Assembly: GCA_030021035.2 (NCBI GenBank)
Contig: JARYZH020000001.1
Coordinates: 4,975,428 to 5,039,427, forward strand
DNA from: Notholithocarpus densiflorus
Taxonomy: Eukaryota > Streptophyta > Magnoliopsida > Fagales > Fagaceae
Direction of reading: 5' to 3'
DNA: 64,000 nt
The position numbers were made by a program, and so were the translations under genes. Positions 23,001 to 32,263 of the stretch are shown here, in pieces (position 1 is the stretch's first letter; each line of letters opens with the position of its first letter). The notes beneath the pieces are model-generated. The model was given only the letters and a program-made list of their open reading frames with translations, made no database searches and had not been told where the DNA came from.

Positions 23001-26000
23001 CCCCACAAATGGATATTGGAGTAGCATTAATGTTGCACATCTTGTTATCCAGCTCATGCTCCTTAGATCCTTCTCCAGTTTGATAATTGGCATTAAACAA
23101 TGTTGTTTCTCCTCCTTCCTTTGGACAATATAAGGACTGAAAAATTGACTGAAAACCATTATTTTTGAATCCTGGATCATGATTCTTGTTGCATGTGAGA
23201 AGATTCTGATGTCCATGATCAGGATGTGCAATAGCAAGAGCAAGAGCAGGTGCCTCACCTTGCATTGGTTTTGAGAAACCCTTCATCATGTTCGATATCC
23301 AATTCATAAAGGAGCTATCTTGTTTAACATAGGATGTTGAACCAGGTGTATCTTGAATTTGGCTTTTGATTCTTTTACTCCCAACAATCATGTGTCCTTC
23401 AACGCTCCACCTCTTCTTGCCTGTTGAAAACAACCCACTGTTGCAGCTTTCAACACTCTCATGACTATCATCTTCCTCTTTTGACAATCTTCGATCAATA
23501 TCTCCATCAGATAAAGCCTTTTCCTTGCCTTTCCTTCGAGGCATATGGATTCTGCTGTTAGTTAAGAAGACTTCAATCGGAACAGTCTTGTTTCTGGGAA
23601 GAACTTTGTCTGGCTGAAAGCCAGTTTTACCTTCATTGAACTCTGATTCTACAATCTTATTCGCTGCACCACAAGCACTATCACCAGTCAGAGTTTGTAA
23701 ATCATTCTCAGCAGTGAACTCCAGCATTTCCAAAGGTCTTTTGCCTAGGGAACTAAGATTCTGGACTGGAGTTTCAGAAGCTTTGCATTTATCCACAGGG
23801 AGAACATCAGAGGCCAAATTAATATTCTTTCCCAATATTTGATTGCCACTTCCAAAATCTCTGCCTCCACCTCTAGAGTCCTCAGAAAATGGTTCATTTG
23901 CCACCATGTCAGGTTTAGGTTCAACTATTTTGGTTGGTATAATATCAGATGTTCCTCCATATGCCAGACCTGTTGGTAAATCAGCAGGTTAAATCATGTC
24001 AGATGTCAAGAAAATAATGAATGCTCGCTCCATCAACTTTGAGAAAAGTAAGATATAAATCAGATGTCCACTTAACATGGAAGGAAAAACAGTTTGCATG
24101 GCTTGTGCGTTTGAGGCAAAATAGGAAGTGCCAAATATTTTGATGGTTCTTGCAGAAAGCAAATGACCCATTCCTTTTGTTAAAATAGCAATAAGAAAAT
24201 AAAGAGATGTACAAGGAGAGAAGGTAGAACTGTAGAAGCAAGGAGAATTAATGTGGTTTAGCCTAATGGTACGTCCTTTGTGGATAACCCATAGCAGCTA
24301 CATTTTTGCTATTTAGAATTGTGTATTACAAGAATCCAATATAGGGTATATACACACAATGGTTGACTTAGGGCCATTGATTATGCCTGGGATCAAGGAA
24401 CAGGACTAAGGTACGTACATAGTAAAACGTAGAGAGTCAAACAAAGCATGTGCACATACTAACACCCACCTCAAACTCAAGGGGAATTATAATCTCATGA
24501 GGAAAACCATGACCATGAATGAGCGGATTAGATATAGAATGGACCAGGCATAATGTGGAATGAATGTGCGAAATGCTGACAATAGTTGATGGCAACTACC
24601 AATGACAATCGGCAACCAGAGAACGGTTGCACCAGTGACCAAAGAGTAGCTCCTATGGTCAAAGAATGGCTACACTGGTGGCCTGAGGAATATCAACAGA
24701 GGATAACATTGTGGTGAAGCATGTGAGCAATTTGGTGGGTTTCACATAGATTCAACCTAAAAAGAATGAGTGATATACCAATTAGTGTGACTTGGGAGCC
24801 TCAAATGGGGAGATAGAACCCAAAATCGGAATCTATGTGAAAAATGGACTAGGAAGGAGGTTGGGACAGTGGCTGGCAATGACTGGTCCAAATGGTGATC
24901 AGCAGTGCTATCTGAGCGATGGTCGGCAGTGGACTACTTGAATCTTATTTAAGGCCACAGAAAAGTGCCTCTCATACCATGCTAAAATAGAAATAAGAAA
25001 ATGAGGTGATGTAAAAAGAAAGAAAGAAAGTGGAACCAAAGAGAATTAACATAGTTCAGCCTAACAACCTACATCCAAAGCCAAAACTCTGAACGGCTAC
25101 ATCTTTGCTATTCAGAATTGTGTATTACAAGAACCCAATACAGAATAAATATACACACAATGGTTGACCTATAGGGGCCATTGATTATGCATAGATCAAG
25201 GATAATTGATATATCTTGATTCAAGGTATAATAAAAGGCCATGATGAAGGTACATACACAATAAAACACAGAGAGCAGATACATTAAGTCGTATAAAATA
25301 AGTGCATATACTACCATGTTTCTAGAACAACAGAAATAAATCGGTTGTAGACCAAAGACCAGAGTAACTTGAAAGGACTACCTAGAACTATCTTCTGGGA
25401 AAAAAGAGTCAACAGATACGGGCATGCACCTGGCACACTAGGAGAATTGTTTTCTCTGGTCTCAGATATTTCAGCCATTTGAATATTGATTGGGGCACAA
25501 ATATCATCATCTTCACTCTTTCTTAGATCCTCCTTTCTAGTAACTTGTAGAACAGATGATCCTACCATGGTGTTCACTTCCTCTATATTACGAACAGGTC
25601 CTGCCAAACAAGAGTCCTCAGGTTTTGTTAAACAGGTTTCGAGGAGAAAACATGAAACAATACATATAAAAGATTGATCTTGATAGGTCCACATTCATCA
25701 TTATACAACTTAATACCTATTCATAAACTTTTTCTCCATTACTAAGAAAAATTTAGACCAAATATCTAGCCCAACCCCACGTACCCTACAATTTAACATA
25801 AAAAATAATTTACCTAACCTGTCTTATGTTCATGATTTGGCTGACATTCTGGCATGCCACCACCAGTACTTGTAAGAGATGCATTTGAAGTATTTGCACC
25901 AGCAAAATCATCCTTTGTATGACTTGCCACTTGTGGTGTAATGACTTCATCTACAGGTTTGTCAGTTGTAGAACTCCCGCCCATAAAGCTTTGAGGTGCT

Positions 26001-26281
26001 GGAAAATCCACATTGCTTGGTCCTGCACCCCACAGGTGTGGGGGTTTTTTATTGGCAAAGCTGGAATCAGCACGTTTGAGACTCAAACCTTTATGTGGAG
26101 ACCAAACTAGTTCAGAAAGGGGATCAGAGGCCACAAATGTCATGTCTATCCTTGAATCTGCATTTGCACCTGCACCTGCACCTAAATCAATGTTCATTGG
26201 TCTCTGAATACACTGATTAGAATAACTCGGTGCAAGTCCTAATTCAGTCACTGGTTCTATGTTCTCATTGTCCACATTCAT
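18828..26281 (-). CDS. TZP: TZP-like protein: tandem CCHC zinc knuckles plus PLUS3 domain
   Basis: Six coding exons on the minus strand: 26281-25819, 25600-25430, 23969-21737, 20892-20777, 20612-20500 and 18935-18828. Every intron is GT...AG and the phases close exactly (463+171+2233+116+113+108 = 3204 bases, 1067 residues plus stop TAG). The start is MNVDNENIEPVTELGL. The long low-complexity middle has nuclear-protein character, with a basic MPRRKGKEKA stretch. Two zinc knuckles follow: C775-X2-C-X4-H-X4-C788 and C816-X2-C-X4-H-X4-C829. Exons 3 to 6 form the PLUS3 domain (about 937-1063), with GFFLRLRLGKWQEGLGGTGY and DELMAWW. This domain order is that of Arabidopsis TZP (At5g43630), a nuclear regulator acting with phytochrome in light-dependent growth. 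Identity as the orthologue is inference. No stops or frameshifts; the only intact host gene seen. Confidence 0.9.
19982..20022. repeat. (AT)20 microsatellite in TZP-like intron 5
   Basis: Uninterrupted AT dinucleotides in the 1.56-kb intron between coding exons 5 and 6. A long T run lies nearby at about 19890-19923. Likely length-polymorphic. Confidence 0.92.
24178..25316 (-). mobile_element. TRIM-like LTR element in TZP-like intron 2
   Basis: Two diverged direct repeats, 24178-24464 and 24980-25316, begin TGTTAAAATAG / TGCTAAAATAG and share blocks such as AGAATTGTGTATTACAAGAA and TACACACAATGGTTGAC. They bound a 515-bp interior with no coding capacity. On the minus strand TGGTATGAGAG (24969-24979) directly abuts the right repeat and differs by one base from the tRNA-Met primer site. 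The interior ends at a purine-rich stretch near 24465-24485. This is the layout of a terminal-repeat retrotransposon in miniature. A target duplication is not clear (CCTTT versus TGTTT). Confidence 0.72.
24969..24979 (-). other. Primer binding site of the TRIM-like element
   Basis: Minus-strand TGGTATGAGAG, one mismatch to the initiator tRNA-Met site TGGTATCAGAG, immediately inside the right terminal repeat. Confidence 0.65.
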
Positions 26282-26309
26282 ATTTGGTTGGATGGATTAG
26301 TAGGCAATC
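26282..26309 (-). other. 5' UTR segment with upstream splice acceptor
   Basis: Directly upstream of the start codon on the minus strand, the sequence GGCATTTCAG ends at 26310. This is a good 3' splice site and suggests a 5' UTR intron whose first exon lies further upstream (right). The first exon was not located. Confidence 0.5.
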
Positions 26310-27654
26310 CTGAAATGCCAACAGGGACCAATTAGTCTGCTAGACATGTGAATCATTAACAATCACAACAATTGCCTTTTTTTTTTCTCTCTCTCTCTCT
26401 CTAGTTTTTAAATGGGGAATGCAAGTATCACAATATAAGGTGAATAATTGGAGTTTCCAGATTAAACATACTGTAGCAGCATTGCTTTGAAATGTGTCTC
26501 GCAAGTATAGGAGATGAATTAATCTTAATCTGTTTGTAAACCTTTTAGACAGAAGGTTAATAAGATTACAAAGACCCTACTAAAGAGAGGTGAAACTTTT
26601 AATCCAATTTATGGAAGGAGATGCCTTAGTAACTTTCTCTTCCTTCTCTTAAGAGAGAAGAGCGAGAAAATAAACAGGACCTATATAGCACATCGAAAAA
26701 ACAAAACCTCATTAAATGCATCTTTGACTGTGAGCACTTTGATATGCCAAGCGAACGTGTTGAAAGTCTGAAAATCAAATGTAAATGACAATTGACAAAG
26801 ATGTTATCTTAGAATATTATAATGGCAGGAATTGGCATATTGACAACGTATTGAGTTTTTACAGTGAAAAAAAAAAAAAACTCGTTTCAAGAAAAAATTT
26901 TGATTGAGACATAGATTAGCGTATCAATCACTAGATTGCATCCATAAACAGAGAGAGAGTGAATAGTCATATTAACAGCCATTGAGGATAATCATGATAC
27001 TAATTTCTAATAAATGAAAACCCATTAAGTCAACCCACAGTTTTCTACTATTCTGTTGCTCTCATGCTTATAAGCAATAATCCAAATTGCTTATGCAATC
27101 ATTTTCCATTTTACCTTCTCATTCAATAGAAGAAGCATTTCAGAGAAAAATGTTTTGAATAAATATGAAGAGACTAATTATGATTTAGCATGTAGTACGG
27201 TGAGGAATCCTTAAGATAGTAGAGCAAATCATAACTTTGAATTCGCATAGTGACATTACGATATCAAAATATTGCAGGACAAATAATTCAAAAAATAACA
27301 TGAAGCATCTTTTGAAGACAGAAGTAAAAATTAAATTTAAATAAAAAAATAACAGACAAACATTAGGGGAAGTACGAAGGTCCTTTGAGGGTACACATTA
27401 TCCTTTGACTAACAAAACATATAGACTAACATAAATTAATACTGAGGAAATTCATAGGGAAAGTTCGAAGATTTCGACAAAAGTATAAAAAGATTGTCTG
27501 AAAATTTTGGAATTAAATTAAAATAGCAAACATAGGAAGGAAAAGGGATTGTGGCCATGCAACTTGATTCAGAAAAGAAAGCCATTCTTTTATTAGTAAA
27601 GATATCCTTCAAACTTCGAAGGATACTATAAGTATTACTTACAAGTAATTTAAT
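26310..27654. promoter_or_regulatory. Upstream region of the TZP-like gene
   Basis: No coding frame. It should contain the 5' UTR intron, first exon and promoter of the minus-strand gene. CT/AG-rich tracts lie at 26383-26402 and 26635-26670 (AG-rich on the gene strand), common in plant 5' leaders. I could not fix a TATA box. Confidence 0.35.
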
Positions 27655-28383
27655 TGTTAGGAAATTTAGGGGAAATCAAATGAAAGAACACAAGAACAAA
27701 CAGGCCTACAGGCACGGATGAATAATTATCTTGAAGAAATTATTTTCCCGCACTTGAATGAGTTTCCTAATGGGTTGCAGGCAAATCGTCCTTAGTATAC
27801 AATAAGCCAAGATTTCTACAACAGAAAACTTGGAGAATCCTATGAATTTCTCTCTAATAGTGTGCAAAATTTGTAAAATCTTAAAATTCCTTTTTCAAAA
27901 TTATGTAAATAAATAAATATAAATGCTTATTTATAACTACTGAAGAGTTGCCAAAGAAAGGTCACATTTGAAATGTCACTAAATAATGGGTTTTGCACCC
28001 TAAAACGTTGCCGATGCTATTACTAGCTGTTAGGAACTCAAACAGGTTCATTTTCCTTATTTTTCCACATAATTATGCTGAAAACATACTTTCTGCAACT
28101 ATTGCGCTCAAGCAAGATGAAGTGAAAATGCACTTCGCTCGGGCAAGCTGCCCTGCTTGCTTGAGTGAACTCTTCAGTAACCAAAATAAAACTCCAACAA
28201 AAAGTTTCGCTTGTCCCTTGCTCATCTCTGGCCTGTCCCTCACTTGGGCGAACTTCAATCTTGCTCAAGGGAGATTCTTAAAACCAGTTTTTTGTTACCT
28301 TTAATCTTTTGCCATTCTTCTACTTTTCTAGTAGAATCTTCTCACGTATAACAACCTACATGTGAATATCTATATATACAACA
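27655..28383 (-). repeat. LTR of a partial minus-strand retroelement
   Basis: 729 bp starting TGTTAGG and ending ACAACA on the plus strand. The next bases, read on the minus strand, are the polypurine-like CCTAGTGGGGGAT. That is the arrangement of a 3' LTR and its polypurine tract. Sequence to about 28800 probably belongs to the interior, but no RNase H could be read, and no second LTR was found. Confidence 0.55.
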
Positions 28384-28800
28384 ATCCCCCACTAGGTTGT
28401 AATATCCATATCCAACTTAGGTTGACACTATGTCACGCATAAAGAAGGTGTTTTTCAACTTAAACCTCCCACTAGTTTAGTGTTCTCATGACTCCAAGAA
28501 GACTCCTAGAAGTTAATGATGGTCAAAGCTTAAAGCAAAACTATTTGCCTCAAAGCAAGAGAAAACATGCATATGAAAGCATCCTTTACACCAAAAACTC
28601 ACATCTTGTTAACACTATTATGGCTATGTGCTACTCCATGGAATCCTAACTCTAGTTTAAAAATGGCACTTTATGCTTACATAAGTGGAATTTCCTATGA
28701 TGTCCCTGTTACACAAAAATTTAAATGTATATTGACCTTCATTAAGAGTATAAAGTCACCCTCTATAACGTAACAGTAAGCATTAATCTATTTTGAATGT
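28384..28800 (-). mobile_element. Internal remnant of the partial retroelement
   Basis: Follows the polypurine-like tract. Non-coding on both strands over most of its length. Assigned only by position; the junction with the old Copia to the right is not defined. Confidence 0.35.
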
Positions 28801-28859
28801 GACTTCAAAATTTTAGTTCTCAACTAACCACTTATGAACATGCTGTTGCTACCCTTTAA

Positions 28860-29726
28860 ACCTCTTTAGATTGGATCTATTTGAGGTTCATTTCTTGCTA
28901 TTGGTAGTTCTATTCAAAGGATTTTAGTCCCATTCAAATGGATATGGTATACCAATTCTCAAGACACAATTGATAGATGGGTCTATTAAGTTGCTTTTAG
29001 ATTTTACATAGACAACGGATAATCCCATTAACTATTACTTTTCTAGTTATTCTTGTCTGAGATTCATATGTCTAAAGTTCATTCATTTAACAATAGTGGA
29101 TGACTACACTAAATGCACATATATTTACTTAATGAAACATTAATCAAATACCTATTCAGCTATTTCCTTTTATAATCATTTGTCCAACTCATTGAGTTGT
29201 CAAAATCATCCATAGCGATAACAGACCAAAATTTGACATTCCTTCATATTATTCCTCTATAGGCATTATACATGAAACTAGTTGCACTACTCTTTCAGGG
29301 CCACCTACCTAAATATTTTTGGTATTTGATCAATGGGACATGCTTAGCCCTCCTAAAATTGTTTTAGGTCCAGCCCTCTTATAACCACTTAAAAGTTTTT
29401 GGTTGCCTTGGTTTCGCCTCCACCCACTTCCAAAAACCCTCAAAATTGATGCATGTGCTACGCAGTGCATTCTCCTTGGTTATCTTGTGGCCAAAAGAGA
29501 AATTACCTTTGTCTCTCGGAATGTCCTCTTTTTTGAAGACCATTTTCCCTTCTCTCTTACAACTTCCCCCTCATTATCACTTCCATTGTCCTTCCCTTTT
29601 GACAATCCCGACATCACCCACCCCACTAAGCACCATACTCCTGACATCTTTACCCCCATCTTTACCCCTATCCCTGCCCCTCCCTGAAAATCATCATAAT
29701 CCACCAAGCTTCCTACTTACTTGCAC
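28860..29726 (+). pseudogene. Old Copia integrase fragment
   Basis: Readable in shifting frames: VDDYTKCTYIYLMKH (integrase core), DNRPKFDIPSYYSSIGIIHE after it, and the C-terminal FGCLGFAST motif near 29400, then a Pro/Thr-rich linker. Stops and frameshifts are frequent. Confidence 0.75.
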
Positions 29727-30289
29727 CTAGGGGTGGCAATTCATGTTCGCATTATCGAGTTGTGTTGTGTCAAGCCATGAGTATTCGGCTATATGGGTTG
29801 ACCTGAACCCGTCCTTTTTTAGTAAACGTGTCAGAAATCCTCAATTCTAACACGACCTATCTATTAAACAGGTCAACTCAACACAACACATTTAACCCGT
29901 TTAATTAACAAGTCATGTAAAGGTCAATACAAATGACCTGTTTAATAACTTATTTGATTAATAGGTCATATCTGATCCAAATAACATGTTATCAATTCTC
30001 TTATATCTAAAATTAAAATACAATACAACCATAAATATAGTAATAAAAATATAATTACAACCATAAATTAAGCAGTAATAACAAAATAATAATAACAAAA
30101 GCTAATACATTTATACGCTAAATAGGTCAAACGGGTTCAGATGTTGAACATGAACACGACCAGTTTATTAAACGGGTCAGCCATGTCAATTCGAATATGA
30201 CCCAAACCCATTTAGCCTTAACCCATGACTTGTTTATAAACAGGTTAGTCGTGTCGAGTTTGCTAGTCGTGTAGGATTTTCCCACCCCT
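29727..30289. mobile_element. hAT-type non-autonomous element (563 bp)
   Basis: A perfect 8-bp target duplication ACTTGCAC lies at 29719-29726 and 30290-30297. The ends CTAGGGGTGG and CCCACCCCT are inverted. Inside are repeated GTGTCGTG / TTGACC sub-terminal motifs, as in the larger relative at 12506-13586. No transposase. It landed in the linker of the old Copia pol. Confidence 0.85.
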
Positions 30290-30687
30290 ACTTGCACGAT
30301 TTCCACCTTGGTCAAGCTCTCTTGACTCGACCCACTCCCTCATCCGACTTAGCTTTGGTTAACTCCTCTGGTACTTCTTACCCCTTTTCTCTCTCATATG
30401 ATGATTTATTGCCCTCACTAGGCTTTCACATTTTATCTCTCTCTAGAAAAAACCTAAGTTTTTCTTGCAAGTTATGCAAGATCCTAAGTGAAAAAATGCC
30501 ATGTGCACCGAAATTGATGCCCTTAAAGCCAACAACACAAGGACTCTCACCGATTCTCCACCCAACAAAAAGCCCAATGACTACAAATGGGTTACAAGAT
30601 CAAGTACCATCCTTATGGCTCTATGGAACGCTATAAGGCTCTCTTGATTGCTAAAGGATACAATCAACAAGAGGTCCTTGCCTACTT
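30290..30687 (+). pseudogene. Old Copia pol linker and start of RT
   Basis: After the hAT copy the linker continues and runs into the RT start, with the degenerate blocks DYKWVTRSSTIL (from KWVYKIK) and LIAKGYNQQEVLAY. The frame is broken by indels. The piece ends at the insertion of the compact Copia. Confidence 0.7.
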
Positions 30688-30744
30688 TGTCAAAGTTTAG
30701 ATAAAAGCTTTTACTCTCTTCCCTAGCTCTCTGTTTTTCTTATA
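30688..30744 (+). repeat. 5' LTR, 57 bp
   Basis: Identical over all 57 bases to the 3' copy. Directly followed by the tRNA-Met primer site. Ends TA rather than the usual CA. Confidence 0.9.
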
Positions 30745-30756
30745 TGGTATCAGAGC
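30745..30756 (+). other. Primer binding site (tRNA-Met type)
   Basis: TGGTATCAGAGC with no gap to the LTR. The gag start codon follows only 15 bases later. Confidence 0.93.
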
Positions 30757-30771
30757 ATTGTTTCTCTATCA

Positions 30772-31524
30772 ATGGCTAACCAAGATCAAACTTCTCAAAC
30801 TTCATCTTCTCCATCTGTTGCTCATCGTGAGCTCTCTCCAATGGAGGACCCGAGAAGTCCATTTTTTCTGCACCATGGAGAGTCACCAGGTGCAATCCTT
30901 GTCACTCAGCCCTTGACAGAAGACAATTACCCCAATTGGGCTAGGACTATGTGTATGGCAGTAGATGCGAAGAGTAAGCTAGGTTTTGTGGATGGCTCTA
31001 TAACAGCTTCCATAGCCATCACTCCTCTGGAAAAGATTGCTTGGTCAAAGAACAATTCTATGATTTCTTCATGAATATTGAATTCAGTCTCACCTCACAT
31101 TTCTGGTAGTGTGATCTACAGAAACACTGCAATGGAGGTTTGGAATTCACTGAAGAATCATTTCTTGCAAGCAAATGGTCCACGAATTTCACAACTTCAA
31201 AAGCATATTTCAATAATCATGCAAGGAGATGCAACAGTGACTACTTTCTTCACTGATCTTCAAGCTTCTTGGGATCAATTGCTTAATCTCAAGCCCTTAC
31301 CATGCTGTTCTTGTGGCAAGTGTGTTTGTGGTGTGAATGACAAAATTACACCGTTTCATCATCAAGATTCTTTGATGCAATTCCTCAATGACTTGAATGA
31401 GGTTTATTCACAAGTTCGAACTCAGATTTTGATGATGGAGCCAAGTCCCTCTATTGACAAGGCTTTTGGTAATACAAGAGGAGAGACAGAGGGCTTTAGG
31501 TTTCAATGGAGGGCATTCAATTGA
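30772..31524 (+). pseudogene. gag N-terminal part of compact Copia (one in-frame stop)
   Basis: Starts MANQDQTSQTSSSPSV and contains the conserved LVTQPLTEDNYPNWARTM block and MEVWNSLKNHFLQ (UBN2-type Copia gag). TGA at 31072-31074 interrupts NSMISS*ILNSVS, where the family has Trp (TGG), so one transition explains it. Two cysteine clusters (CCSCGKCVCG) occur near 31300-31330. The frame is lost near 31470, where MEPSPSIDKAF should continue into VIQEERQRALG, which lies in the next frame. Confidence 0.88.
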
Positions 31525-32263
31525 TTCAACTACTCTTGCAGTCAAGACTCAAGCATTTAATCAAGTTGGGAAGAACACAAAAGGAAAGGGTAGGCCTATA
31601 TGCAGTCACTGTGGCAAACCTGGTCATTTCATGGAGAAATGCTACAAGTTGATTGGCTTTCCACCAGGATATAAGCAAAAGGGCAAAGTTTCCATGGCCA
31701 ATCAAGTGAGTCTTAATGGTGATTCTAGTCAGTGTGAGGCTGCATCACAGTCAGGGTCTTTTCCTTTCACATCTAAACAATGCCAGCAGCTGCTATCTTT
31801 GTTGAGTTCTCATGCATCATCTTCTGCCACTTCTGATGCTATTCACTCAGCAAACTCAGCATTATCAGGTATTCCTTGTGCTTCTTTCCAGGATCCTACT
31901 TGCCTTAGTTTGAAGAATTCAATCTTTAATGAAAATCCTTCAAACAAAACAGCTTATAATAAAGAAACTTGGGTTCTTGATACAGGGGCTATTGATCACA
32001 TTATTCATTCAATTTCATTGTTTACTAAGATTACTAGTTCAATCTCTTCCTTTGTACATTTACCTAATGGTGAAAAAGTCCTTGCCACACACATAGGCAC
32101 AGTCCAGGTTACTACATCCTTAATTCTTGAGGATGTCATTTGTGTTCCAGCCTTTTCCTTCAATCTGATTTCAGTAAGCAAATTAACCAAATCATTGTCA
32201 TGTTGGTTGGTTTTTTTCTTTCCAATTATTGTTGCATACAGGACCTTACGTGCTGGAAAATGA
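31454..32263 (+). pseudogene. gag zinc knuckle and protease of compact Copia
   Basis: Second frame of the same polyprotein: QEERQRALGF, then zinc knuckle CSHCGKPGHFMEKC (CX2CX4HX4C) near 31600-31641. The aspartic protease follows, with WVLDTGAIDHI near 31971-32000 and the ILEDVICVPAFSFNLISV block. The frame breaks again at the T-rich run near 32205-32225, after which the sense frame continues as LTCWKMIELGKLHNNLYLL. Confidence 0.88.

Noticed and set aside
22546..23083. Plus-strand frames of 97 and 110 codons inside the TZP-like gene
   Set aside because: They are antisense shadows of the long exon 3; no domain and no independent signals.
28038..28304. Overlapping frames of 76-103 codons on both strands
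   Set aside because: They lie in the LTR-like segment 27655-28383 and have no domain.
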